NCBI GenBank assembly: GCA_938039675.1
Contig: CALHUI010000013.1
Location: 21,814 to 85,813 of the forward strand
Source: an uncultured Cytophagales bacterium
Lineage (GTDB): Bacteria > Bacteroidota > Bacteroidia > Cytophagales > Thermoflexibacteraceae
Direction: 5' to 3'
DNA length: 64,000 bases
Each line of letters opens with the position of its first letter. The first letter of the stretch is position 1. The position numbers and the translations under genes were made by a program. The notes beneath the pieces are model-generated. The model had not been told where the DNA came from. It did not search any database and saw only the letters and a list, made by a program, of their open reading frames with translations. Shown in pieces: positions 16,283 to 24,533 of this stretch.

Positions 16283-18088
16283 ATGAAACAGTTAAACCGG
16301 ATAATCTTTTGCTTTTGGATACTTTTCACGAGTGCTGCCCTGCAAGCGCAACAGCTCGCAATTGACAGTTTGCAACAGCTTGCAACGTCCCTTGCCGACA
16401 CCGATACCGCAAAAATACCAACGCTGATTGCACTGGCTTCTCTGCAAACCGAACAAGGAAATTACAGAGCGGCCATTATCAATTGTAAAGAGGCTTATCG
16501 GCTTGCCAAAGAACAGAATCGAGTATTGAGCACGGCAGATGCTGCCATGCGACTTGGCTCGCTCCTTGGCGACCAGTCGCAGCACAAGGAGGCGTTGGAT
16601 TACTTGCAGGAGTCTGCCCGTTTGTATGAAAAACTCAACGAGCGCAAGGGAACAGCCCGTGCCCTGAACAACATAGCCGCCGTTTATCAGGATATAAAAG
16701 ACTATAAACAAGCAATTAACTACATGTTCAGGGCACTGAAAATCATGGAAAAATTGCAGGAGCCTTTTTCGATAGCCATCATCACAGGTAATATTGGCAA
16801 CCTTTACAACCTGCTGGGACAACCCGATAAAGCACTTGTTCACACGGAACGCTCGCTTGCCCTGCATCGGCAATTGGGCAATAAGCTCGGTGAGGCCTAT
16901 GCGCTGAATTTTTTGGGTGGTGTTTATGAGAAAATGAATAAAACATCGCAGGCACTCAAATATTACTTGGAAGCATTGGAGATTGAGAAAGCCTTGGGCA
17001 ATCGCTACCTGATGGTGTTTTCCTACAACAATATTGGTGAAAAGTACATGGAAAGCGGCAACTATGCACTGGCCGAGAAGTATTTGGAAGACGGCATCAA
17101 AGAAGCCATGCAAATTGGTGCGGTGCGTGAGCTGGCACGACTTTACAATACATATGCCATGTTGGATTCTATCCGTCAAGACTTTCGCTCTGCCTTCAGC
17201 CGGCACAGGTTGCACAAACAATATTCCGACAGTGTTTTTAATACCGAACGCAGCAAACAAGTGGCAGAGTTGCAGGCAGCCTTTGATTTGGAAGTGAAAG
17301 AAAACGAAATTCAATCATTAGAACAGGAAGCAGCCATTAGACAACTGGCGTTAGACCGTCGGAACGCATTGCTGGCAGGCAGCATCATTATTGCCGCATT
17401 GCTGATTACAGTGGTTTACATTTTTCTGAACAACAAGCAGTTGCGAACCCGTTACGACCTTTTGCTTGCGCAGCAGCGTTGGCGACGGGCGCAAATGAAT
17501 CCGCACTTTTTCTTTAATGCGCTGGCTGCCGTGCAGGATGTACTGGTAAAAGATGAACCGAAAAAAGCAGTAAATTATATCGTCAAATTTTCGCGACTGA
17601 TGCGGCAAACGCTTGAACAGTCGGAAAAAGAGTTTACCACGCTAGATGATGAAATAGTCATGGTAACAAATTATTTAGACCTGCAAAAGCTCCGTTTTGA
17701 CAATAAATTTGACTATGTAATTGAGTGCGATGGCAATTTAGAGACCGAAGAATTGCTGATTCCTGTGATGATGTTTCAACCTGTGGTTGAAAACGCAGTA
17801 GAACACGGCTTAAAAAATGTACAAGAAAACGGTCTGCTTCGCATCAATTTTACCTTGAAGGATGACCAACTCATCGTTGTTGTTGAAGACAATGGGGTAG
17901 GCAGAGAAGAGGCCGCAAAATCCAAATTAGCGCGTAGGCATGTATCCATGTCCTCACAGATTTTAGAAAGTCGTTTGGAACTGTTGCAAGAACAATCCGG
18001 TTACAGAGCCGAAGTGCGAATAGAAGATAAAACTGCACCTGAAAGCGGCATCAAAGCAACTTTTTTTCTTCCAATTAAATACCGGTAG
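16283..18088 (+). CDS. TPR-containing sensor histidine kinase (LytS/His_kinase type)
   Basis: A 601-residue membrane kinase. A signal peptide (FTSAALQAQ) leads into seven or so periplasmic TPR repeats (residues about 45-340), then a transmembrane helix (about 364-382), then the cytoplasmic kinase. The phosphorylation motif is QMNPHFFFNAL, with His408, and the ATP-binding domain has VVENAVEHGLKN and VEDNGVGR. The Bacteroidota TPR-HK family reads periplasmic or envelope state through the TPR region. Its partner is the divergent LytTR regulator. The stop codon at 18088 is followed within five bases by the convergent TIGR02757 gene. Confidence 0.95.
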   Translation: MKQLNRIIFCFWILFTSAALQAQQLAIDSLQQLATSLADTDTAKIPTLIALASLQTEQGNYRAAIINCKEAYRLAKEQNRVLSTADAAMRLGSLLGDQSQHKEALDYLQESARLYEKLNERKGTARALNNIAAVYQDIKDYKQAINYMFRALKIMEKLQEPFSIAIITGNIGNLYNLLGQPDKALVHTERSLALHRQLGNKLGEAYALNFLGGVYEKMNKTSQALKYYLEALEIEKALGNRYLMVFSYNNIGEKYMESGNYALAEKYLEDGIKEAMQIGAVRELARLYNTYAMLDSIRQDFRSAFSRHRLHKQYSDSVFNTERSKQVAELQAAFDLEVKENEIQSLEQEAAIRQLALDRRNALLAGSIIIAALLITVVYIFLNNKQLRTRYDLLLAQQRWRRAQMNPHFFFNALAAVQDVLVKDEPKKAVNYIVKFSRLMRQTLEQSEKEFTTLDDEIVMVTNYLDLQKLRFDNKFDYVIECDGNLETEELLIPVMMFQPVVENAVEHGLKNVQENGLLRINFTLKDDQLIVVVEDNGVGREEAAKSKLARRHVSMSSQILESRLELLQEQSGYRAEVRIEDKTAPESGIKATFFLPIKYR

Positions 18089-18092
18089 GGAG

Positions 18093-18869
18093 TTAGTAGC
18101 CTTTGTCTGCCAGTCCTAACCCAAACAGGGCAAAATCGTAGCGCACGGGGTCTTGCTTGTTGAACTTGCGCAAATTGGCAGTGAGTTCAAGCGCTGCCTG
18201 CCAGTCGCTTTGGGTGCGTTTGAGCAGCCCTAACCTATGCGCAACACGTTTCACATGGACATCCAGCGGGCAAACCAACTGTGCGGGACTGATTCGGTGC
18301 CAGCAACCAAAATCTACGCCCGCATCGTCGCAGCGCACCATCCATCGAAGGAACATATTCAGCCGTTTGCATGCCGATTTTCGCTCGGGCGTAGCAATGT
18401 GCTTGCGGGTGCGTGCAGGGGCATCTTCTAAGCTGAAGAACAGGCGTTGAAAGTGAATCAAACCGTTTTCTACGGTCAAATCGTGCGGGTTGATGCCATC
18501 GCTGAAGGCTGTTTCCAAACTTTCGTTGCGCTCGTAGTACCACCGCAAAAAGTAGATAAAATACAGCAAATCGGTGCCGTTAAATGTACGATGCACAAAG
18601 TCTTGCAGTGGAATCAGGTCGTCAGGTTGGTGGTGTAAAACAAAGCGATAAGGTTCGTCGCCCATCAGTGCGATAATTTTTTCTGTACTGCGGATGATGG
18701 TTTGGCGCTGTCCCCATGCTAGCACAGCGGCAAACAAGCCCACTATTTCTTTGTCCTGCAATTGCGCAAAGCGATGTGGCAGTTGAATCGGGTCATTGGC
18801 TATAAATTCGGGGCGGTTATAACGGGCTGCCTGCTCTTCTAGCAGCGCCTGTAAATCTTTTTTGTGCAT
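18093..18869 (-). CDS. TIGR02757 / DUF2400 family protein
   Basis: A 258-residue cytoplasmic protein of the DUF2400 family, found mostly in Bacteroidota and Spirochaetes. Characteristic parts are FAAVLAWGQRQTI near residue 50, HRTFNGTDLLYF near residue 118, and the C-terminal half with MFLRWMVRCDDAGVDFG and LVCPLDVHVKRVAHRLGL. The C-terminal region has a weak HhH-glycosylase-like look (PLDVHVxRxxxRLGL), which has led to suggestions of DNA-related roles, but no reaction is established. It is the second gene of a probable operon behind queE, from which it is separated by eight bases. Confidence 0.88.
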   Translation of the reverse strand: MHKKDLQALLEEQAARYNRPEFIANDPIQLPHRFAQLQDKEIVGLFAAVLAWGQRQTIIRSTEKIIALMGDEPYRFVLHHQPDDLIPLQDFVHRTFNGTDLLYFIYFLRWYYERNESLETAFSDGINPHDLTVENGLIHFQRLFFSLEDAPARTRKHIATPERKSACKRLNMFLRWMVRCDDAGVDFGCWHRISPAQLVCPLDVHVKRVAHRLGLLKRTQSDWQAALELTANLRKFNKQDPVRYDFALFGLGLADKGY

Positions 18870-18877
18870 TTTAAAAA

Positions 18878-19492
18878 CTAAGGAATCGCCATGAATTTAT
18901 GTGTTTGCAGCGAAACTTGCCATTGCGGATGCGCTTTTACATAGTCCACAATCAGCGGCATCATTTGTGCTGATTTGTCCCACTCGGGTTGCAGCAACAG
19001 TCGGCAGTCGGCAGGGACAACAGCTGCGAACTTTTCGGCAAAGTCAAAATCGCTTTTATTGTAAACAATCACTTTCAGCTCGTTGGCGTAGGCATAAATT
19101 TCAGGATTGGGCGCCATAAATTTTTTGGGTGAAAAACAAACCCAGTCCCATGTTCCCGAAAAAGGATGCGCACCCGATGTTTCAATGTGCGTGCGGAATC
19201 CGGCGGTTTTGAGTGCACTTGTCAGGCCGTTCAGGTTGTGCATCAGCGGTTCGCCGCCTGTAATGATTGCTATACGGGCAGGGTGCTGCAAAGCCTGTGC
19301 GACAATATCGGCAACGCCAACGCGGGGGTGCGCATTCACATCCCACGATTCTTTCACATCACACCATACACAGCCTACGTCGCAGCCACCTAAACGAATA
19401 AAATAAGCCGCATGTCCTTGCCAATGGCCTTCTCCTTGTATTGTATAGAATGCTTCCATTACAGGCAGCATCTCCTGTTGCGTTGATTCCAT
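18878..19492 (-). CDS. queE: 7-carboxy-7-deazaguanine synthase (QueE)
   Basis: A 204-residue radical SAM enzyme that converts 6-carboxytetrahydropterin to 7-carboxy-7-deazaguanine on the way to queuosine. The substrate-binding start MEAFYTIQGEG and the iron-sulfur motif GGCDVGCVWCD, a C-x3-C-x2-C arrangement, are both present, followed by the SAM-binding TGGEPL. Length is typical. No other queuosine gene is in the window. The ATG at 19492 lies only four bases past a TAnnTTTG promoter element, so either the mRNA is leaderless or translation starts at the in-frame ATG at 19471, which would remove seven non-conserved residues. Confidence 0.93.
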   Translation of the reverse strand: MESTQQEMLPVMEAFYTIQGEGHWQGHAAYFIRLGGCDVGCVWCDVKESWDVNAHPRVGVADIVAQALQHPARIAIITGGEPLMHNLNGLTSALKTAGFRTHIETSGAHPFSGTWDWVCFSPKKFMAPNPEIYAYANELKVIVYNKSDFDFAEKFAAVVPADCRLLLQPEWDKSAQMMPLIVDYVKAHPQWQVSLQTHKFMAIP

Positions 19493-19496
19493 ACCG

Positions 19497-19504
19497 CAAA
19501 TTTA
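19497..19504 (-). promoter_or_regulatory. Putative -7 element TAAATTTG of the queE promoter
   Basis: Read on the minus strand, TAAATTTG matches the Bacteroidota -7 consensus TAnnTTTG. It ends four bases before the queE ATG at 19492, which would place transcription initiation at or inside the annotated start codon. No clear -33 TTTG is visible. Confidence 0.45.
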
Positions 19505-19742
19505 CGGTGTAAATTGCTTGCTCTTGCGAGGCAGACTCTTATTTTGGTAGCGCGGTCGTCAGTAAGGCAAATATATACAAAAAACTGATGCGTATCGGAG
19601 TATATTGGATTTAAATAACTGTTTTCCAGCGATTTATATAAATTTCGCAAATTGTTTGCGCTTTTGAATGCTATGGAACTTGTGAGTTTTTTGTAGCTTA
19701 TGCGCAGTTTTCATCCTTAATCAACGGTGATTTTGCATAAAA

Positions 19743-19777
19743 AAACAAAGCTACCTGTTTTAAAGGCAGCTTTGTTT
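19743..19777 (-). terminator. Rho-independent terminator of the DEAD-box helicase gene
   Basis: AAACAAAGCT at 19743-19752 pairs with AGCTTTGTTT at 19768-19777, with CCT/AGG extending the stem past one mismatch. On the minus strand the stem is followed directly by a run of T (positions 19745 down to 19739), 17 bases after the stop codon of the helicase. Confidence 0.8.
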
Positions 19778-19793
19778 CGAGGCTTGGGGAAAA

Positions 19794-21509
19794 TTAATCG
19801 GCAATTTCCATATGGGGATATTTGCCTTTGATTTTGCTTTTGCCCATAACTCGCATAACCATTTGTACGTCTTGTTCGCGAATTTCTACGAACGAAAACT
19901 TATCAAATACCTCAATACTGCCGATATTTTTTCCATTAATGCCTGTTTCGTTGGCAATAGCACCTAAAATATCGCCTTTGCTAATCTTTTCATTGCGTCC
20001 TAAACCAACAAACAAGCGAATCATTTTATCATTGCCGGCGCGCTGATAGCCTCCGCGACCGCTTTCCTCACGGCGACCGTAGCTGCTGCTGCGTTCAATT
20101 CTGCCGTTACCGCGTCCATCGCGGCGGCTGTTATCGCTGAAACCGTCCCCTCTTCCAAATCGGGATGCTTGTTGCGAAGAACGGTCGGTAATAATGTCCA
20201 ATTCGCCAAACGGACGGTTAATTTCGCCGGCTGCCATTTTTGCAAGTGCTGCCGCGAGGTCTTCTGCCGAATAACCTTCTGCCACTAATTGGTTAATAAG
20301 TGCTGAAAAGTTTTCTAAACCGCCTTCGGCTACTGCCGCTTTTACTTTTCCTGCAAAGCGTTCGCGACGCAATTGTACAATTTCCTGCGGCATCGGAATT
20401 TCGCATTTTTCCACACGCGACTTGGTAAATCGCTCAATTTCACGCAGTTTACCCAATTCGCGGGGTGTGATAAAGCTGAAAGAAATTCCTGTTTTACCGG
20501 CACGTCCTGTTCGGCCGATGCGATGTACGTATTGCTCAATATCGTTAGGAATATCGTAGTTAAATACGGCATCCACATCGTTTACGTCTATGCCGCGGGC
20601 AGCTACGTCGGTAGCCACCAAAATGTGCGTAATGCCGTTGCGGAATCGCGACATAACACTGGTGCGCTGGTTTTGGCTCATATCGCCGTGCAGACCTTCT
20701 GCCTGAACGCCTTTTATGTGCAGCTCTGCCACTAATTCATCTACCATGCGTTTAGTGTTACAGAATGTAATGGCCAACTTAACATCGTATTTTTCAATGA
20801 GTCGCGCCATCAGTTCTACCTTCTGATTGCTCTTTACGGTGAAATAGTACTGAGCAATGGAAGAGGCGGTCAGCGTAGTGCGTTCAATTTTTACGTGTGC
20901 AGGCTCATGGAGAAACTTCTTGGTGAGTTCCAGAATGGGCTTAGGCATAGTTGCCGAAAACAGCATGGTTTGTCTGTCTTTGGGCAAGCCGCCGAGTATT
21001 TTTTCCATGTCTTCCAAGAAACCCATGTTAAGCATCTCGTCGGCTTCATCCAAAACAGCAATGCGAATGGCATCGGTTTTCAACGTGCCTCTTTCCAAGT
21101 GGTCTATCACGCGACCGGGCGTACCGATAACCACCTGTGCGCCGCGCTTCAACTCGCGCAGTTGCCGCTCGTAGCTGTCGCCGCCATAGATAGCCACAAC
21201 GTTCAGGTTAGGTTCGTATTTGGCAATTTTCTTGATTTCTTCGGCAATTTGTGCAGCCAGTTCGCGGGTAGGGCACAGCACTAAGGCCTGTGTTTCTCGG
21301 CTGTTGGAGTCAATTGCTTCTACAATCGGAATGCCGAAGGCTGCTGTTTTGCCTGTGCCGGTTTGAGCTTGTCCGAGTATGTCAAGTCCTTGTATAGCAA
21401 GAGGGATAGCTTGTGATTGAATGGGAGTGGCAAGCGTGAAACCCATATCGGCAATAGCTTGCAAAGTTCCACTTGACAGCGGAAGAGAATCAAATGTTAC
21501 TTGTTCCAT
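19794..21509 (-). CDS. DEAD-box RNA helicase with DbpA-type RNA-binding domain (DeaD/CsdA-like)
   Basis: A 571-residue RNA helicase. In order: the Q motif (ATPIQSQAIPLA), Walker A (AQTGTGKT), PTRELA, the DEAD box (VLDEADEM), SAT, and the second RecA lobe with VATDVAARGIDVNDVD and HRIGRTGRAG. Then come a glycine/arginine/serine-rich linker (about 445-495) and a C-terminal DbpA-like RNA-binding domain (RLFVGLGRNEKISKGDILG to KGKYPHMEIAD). This architecture is that of DeaD/CsdA proteins, which remodel structured RNA in ribosome assembly and at low temperature. I chose the ATG at 21509. A 270-base gap upstream leaves room for a long 5' UTR. Confidence 0.93.
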   Translation of the reverse strand: MEQVTFDSLPLSSGTLQAIADMGFTLATPIQSQAIPLAIQGLDILGQAQTGTGKTAAFGIPIVEAIDSNSRETQALVLCPTRELAAQIAEEIKKIAKYEPNLNVVAIYGGDSYERQLRELKRGAQVVIGTPGRVIDHLERGTLKTDAIRIAVLDEADEMLNMGFLEDMEKILGGLPKDRQTMLFSATMPKPILELTKKFLHEPAHVKIERTTLTASSIAQYYFTVKSNQKVELMARLIEKYDVKLAITFCNTKRMVDELVAELHIKGVQAEGLHGDMSQNQRTSVMSRFRNGITHILVATDVAARGIDVNDVDAVFNYDIPNDIEQYVHRIGRTGRAGKTGISFSFITPRELGKLREIERFTKSRVEKCEIPMPQEIVQLRRERFAGKVKAAVAEGGLENFSALINQLVAEGYSAEDLAAALAKMAAGEINRPFGELDIITDRSSQQASRFGRGDGFSDNSRRDGRGNGRIERSSSYGRREESGRGGYQRAGNDKMIRLFVGLGRNEKISKGDILGAIANETGINGKNIGSIEVFDKFSFVEIREQDVQMVMRVMGKSKIKGKYPHMEIAD

Positions 21510-21719
21510 GAAATGGTTAGTAATTTCCAAAAATTAGTTCAAACAAAACCCCGCCTTAGAGATAATATCATAGGCTTTGCCGACACACGAATATTCGGAT
21601 AAGGGATGTTTGGTGGAAAAATGGATGAACCATTGCAAACAAGCAAAGCGCGAAACATTATCAATTTAAGGAACGATTTTGACAGCGCAAAGATAAGCAA
21701 TATTTTTGGAATAAAAAAA

Positions 21720-21742
21720 CTGTTCGCTGAAAAAGCGAACAG
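21720..21742 (-). terminator. Rho-independent terminator downstream of the small lipoprotein
   Basis: CTGTTCGC at 21720-21727 pairs perfectly with GCGAACAG at 21735-21742 around a seven-base loop. On the minus strand it is followed by a run of seven T, 38 bases after the stop of the lipoprotein gene at 21780. Confidence 0.9.
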
Positions 21743-21779
21743 GTAAGTTTTAATAGGTTTGAGTTGTAGTCAATGCGGA

Positions 21780-21950
21780 TTACTGAGCGGCGGGAGCAGC
21801 AGTAGAGTCAGCGGCAGTAGAGTCAGCGGCAGTAGCCGGAGCTTCTACAGCAGTAGTGTCAGTAGTTGTAACTTCTTCGGTTTTAGCACCACCGCAGGCA
21901 GCGAAGAAACCAAATACAGATACTAGGATGAATAATTTCAGAGCTTTCAT
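21780..21950 (-). CDS. Small Ala/Thr-rich lipoprotein
   Basis: A 56-residue protein. The signal peptide MKALKLFILVSVFGFFAAC ends in a lipobox with Cys19, so it should be lipidated. The mature part is only 37 residues and low-complexity: Ala, Thr, Asp and Ser with two near-identical AADST units and no charged patch other than acidic residues. Such small acidic lipoproteins are common in Cytophagales and have no known function. It has its own strong terminator and about 160 bases of upstream sequence from metG, so it is likely a monocistronic, possibly highly expressed gene. The start is the ATG at 21950, set by the signal peptide. Confidence 0.8.
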   Translation of the reverse strand: MKALKLFILVSVFGFFAACGGAKTEEVTTTDTTAVEAPATAADSTAADSTAAPAAQ

Positions 21951-22077
21951 TGTGTGTAAATTTTTTTGGGTTTTGAAAAGTTTCAACTCTGGCGCTTAAT
22001 ACCAAAAGCAGGCAAAAGGTAACCCTTAATTCTTAAAAAGTTTTAAAATTTTTTTTGAGGTTCTGACTATCAATGTG

Positions 22078-24111
22078 TTAGCTTACCTGTGAGCCGCTGA
22101 TAACCGTATCATTGGGGCCTACGAGTACTAATCTGCCGTCGCGGTCTTGTGCGCTGAGAATCATTCCTTGGCTAACGATGCCGCGCATTTCGCGAGGTGC
22201 GAGATTAGCCAACAGCAGTACTTGTTTGCCGACCAGCGATTCGGGCTCAAAATACTCGGCAATGCCGCTAATTACCGTGCGTTGGTCTATGCCGGTGTCT
22301 AAGGTCAGTTGCAATAGTTTTTTTGCTTTGGGTACTTTTTCGCAGGCAAGCACAGTTGCTACGCGGATATCAAGTTTGGCAAAGTCCTCATAGGTGATTT
22401 GTTCCTTCAAAGGTGCGGCCGGTGCCTGTATCAGTTTGGTTTTCTCCAATTTCTGAATTTGTTGCTCTATTTGTGCGTCTTCAATTTTTTGGAAAAGCAG
22501 CTGCGGCTGTGCCAACTGATGGCCTGCTTGCAGAATAAGCGGTTCATCCCAGCAGTAGACAGTTTGCGGCATTTGCAATAACCGGAACATTTTGGCTGCC
22601 GTCGTTGGTAAATAAGGCTGCATACAAACGGCCAAATGTGACGTCATTACCACGCAGTTGTTGAGGATTTCGGCCGTTTTTTGGGGCTCGCTGCCAAATT
22701 TTTTCCATGGTTCGCTGTCGGTGAGGTATTTATTGCCGGCACGTGCCAAATCCATCACTGCATTTAAGCCGTTTTTAAATTTATAGCTGCTGAGGCTTTT
22801 TTGTAAAACATCGTAAGTTTCAACCGTTGCTTGGCGGAGGGTTTCATCGGTAAAGTCAATAATACCGCTGCCTTGCAGTTTTCCCTCAAAATATTTGTGC
22901 ATCAGCACCCACACGCGATTGACAAAGTTACCGAGCACTGCTACTAACTCGTTGTTTACGCGTGCCTGATAATCACGCCATGTAAATTCGCTGTCGCCGT
23001 TTTCGGGGCTGATGGATGTGAGCACGTAGCGCAGCTCGTCGGTGCGGTTAGGGAATCTGTCCATGTATTCATCCAGCCAGACCGCCCAGTTGCGAGAAGT
23101 GCTGATTTTATCGCCTTCCAGATTGAGAAATTCATTGGCGGGTACGTCGGTAGGCAGAATAAATTCGCCGTGTGCTTTCAGCAAAATCGGGAAGATGATG
23201 CAGTGGAAAACAATATTATCTTTACCGATAAAATGTACCAGTTTGGTATCAGGGCTTTTCCAGTAGTCTTCCCAATTTTTTCCGTTGTTTTTTGCCCATT
23301 CTTTGGTGGCGGAGATGTAACCGATAGGAGCATCTAACCATACATAAAGCACCTTGCCTGCGGCTTCGGGCAGGGGAACGGGTACGCCCCAGTCTAAGTC
23401 ACGGGTCATGGAACGGGATTGTAAGCCCTGTTCTATCCATGCTTTGCACTGCCCGTAAACATTGGGCTTCCATTGGTTTTGTTTCTCATTAATAATCCAC
23501 TCGCGCAGCCATGGTTCAAATTGGTGCATAGGCAAGTACCAGTGTTTGGTATTGCGCAGCACGGGTGTTGTACCTGTCAGCGTAGAAATAGGATTTTTCA
23601 ACTCTAAGGGGCTAAGGCTGCTGCCGCATTTTTCGCACTGGTCGCCATAGGCTTGGGGGTTGCCACACTTGGGGCAAGTACCCATAATGTAGCGGTCGGC
23701 CAAAAATTGCTGTGCTTTTTGGTCATAATATTGTTCAGTTTCTTGCACTTCAAACAGACCTTGTTCATACAGTTTGAGGAAAAAAGCCTGTGAAGTTTCT
23801 GTGTGAATGGGTTCGGATGTACGATGATAAATGTCAAAACTGATACCGAATCGTTCAAATGTGTTTTTGTTGATAGAATGGTACTTATCAATGATTTGGC
23901 GTGGAGTGATGCCTTCTTTTTTGGCACGGATAGTAATGGCTGCTCCGTACTCATCACTTCCGCATACAAACACCACATCTTCGCGGTTCAAGCGCAGATA
24001 GCGCACATAGGTATCTGCGGGCAGGTATGCGCCCGCAATGTGGCCAATATGCAAAGGGCCGTTTGCATAAGGCAAAGCGGCGGTAACGGTATGTCGTTTA
24101 AATGAAGTCAT
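22078..24111 (-). CDS. metG: Methionyl-tRNA synthetase
   Basis: A 677-residue class I synthetase that charges tRNA-Met. The HIGH motif appears as PLHIGHIAGAYLPAD at the N-terminus. The zinc-binding knuckle is in CPKCGNPQAYGDQCEKCG. The KMSKS-equivalent is LEGDKISTSRNWAVW. The C-terminus carries an appended EMAP/Trbp-type tRNA-binding domain (KLDIRVATVLACEKVPKAKK to LAPREMRGIVSQGMILSA), which promotes dimerisation and tRNA capture. I chose the ATG at 24111, since upstream residues are not part of the fold. The merR-type gene lies 29 bases upstream, so the two are likely cotranscribed. Confidence 0.97.
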   Translation of the reverse strand: MTSFKRHTVTAALPYANGPLHIGHIAGAYLPADTYVRYLRLNREDVVFVCGSDEYGAAITIRAKKEGITPRQIIDKYHSINKNTFERFGISFDIYHRTSEPIHTETSQAFFLKLYEQGLFEVQETEQYYDQKAQQFLADRYIMGTCPKCGNPQAYGDQCEKCGSSLSPLELKNPISTLTGTTPVLRNTKHWYLPMHQFEPWLREWIINEKQNQWKPNVYGQCKAWIEQGLQSRSMTRDLDWGVPVPLPEAAGKVLYVWLDAPIGYISATKEWAKNNGKNWEDYWKSPDTKLVHFIGKDNIVFHCIIFPILLKAHGEFILPTDVPANEFLNLEGDKISTSRNWAVWLDEYMDRFPNRTDELRYVLTSISPENGDSEFTWRDYQARVNNELVAVLGNFVNRVWVLMHKYFEGKLQGSGIIDFTDETLRQATVETYDVLQKSLSSYKFKNGLNAVMDLARAGNKYLTDSEPWKKFGSEPQKTAEILNNCVVMTSHLAVCMQPYLPTTAAKMFRLLQMPQTVYCWDEPLILQAGHQLAQPQLLFQKIEDAQIEQQIQKLEKTKLIQAPAAPLKEQITYEDFAKLDIRVATVLACEKVPKAKKLLQLTLDTGIDQRTVISGIAEYFEPESLVGKQVLLLANLAPREMRGIVSQGMILSAQDRDGRLVLVGPNDTVISGSQVS

Positions 24112-24140
24112 GTTCAGGAAAAAAATACACGCAAAAGAAC

Positions 24141-24497
24141 TCAATTGAGGCGTTCTTTCAAAGCTGAAAGGAAATCGCGCACCTGCTGCAATTCGCGGAT
24201 GAGGTCGGCAATTTGTGTTACAAGGATTATGCCGGCAGATGTGGGCTTGTTATTTTGCAGTGCATCTTTAGCCCCTTGCAGCGTGTAGCCTTCTACCTTT
24301 ACCAAATGATAAATCTTTTGGATGTTCTCAATTTCGGTTTTGGTATATTGGCGAATACCGTTGCGCGTTTTGCGAGGTTTGATACTGTCAAACTGTGTTT
24401 CCCAAAAGCGGATTTTGGAAGGGGTAACACCAAACATTTGCGCCACTTCGCCAATGCTGTAATACCGCTTTTCTATTTCATCCGATTTATGTTTCAT
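24141..24497 (-). CDS. MerR-family transcriptional regulator
   Basis: A 118-residue regulator. Residues 11-80 form the MerR winged helix: YYSIGEVAQMFGVTPSKIRF, then WETQFDSIKPRKTRNGIRQY, then a dimerisation helix (YTLQGAKDALQ). There are no C-terminal cysteines for metal sensing, so it belongs to the short MerR-like group common in Bacteroidota whose ligand is not known. It starts 36 bases from the divergent TPR-like gene at 24534 and runs into metG, so it may control either. Confidence 0.92.
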   Translation of the reverse strand: MKHKSDEIEKRYYSIGEVAQMFGVTPSKIRFWETQFDSIKPRKTRNGIRQYTKTEIENIQKIYHLVKVEGYTLQGAKDALQNNKPTSAGIILVTQIADLIRELQQVRDFLSALKERLN

Positions 24498-24533
24498 AGG
24501 GAAAGCACAGTTTTTGCAGATAAGTTGCTCAAT

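Larger units (their letters stand above)
19493..19793. other. Intergenic stretch between queE and the DEAD-box helicase
   Basis: About 300 bases, A+T-rich. It holds the queE promoter element at 19497-19504 and the helicase terminator at 19743-19777. Between them I see no convincing reading frame, tRNA-like structure or tandem repeat. Confidence 0.6.

Noticed and set aside
16292..17314. A 340-codon open frame on the minus strand opposite the TPR histidine kinase
   Set aside because: The opposite frame encodes a complete kinase with clear domains. The antisense frame has low-complexity Cys/Phe/Val composition and no recognisable motif.
24213..24533. Upstream extension of the TPR-like gene to a start at 24213
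   Set aside because: The extension overlaps the divergent MerR-type gene on the other strand. The ATG at 24534 directly begins a signal peptide and is preferred.
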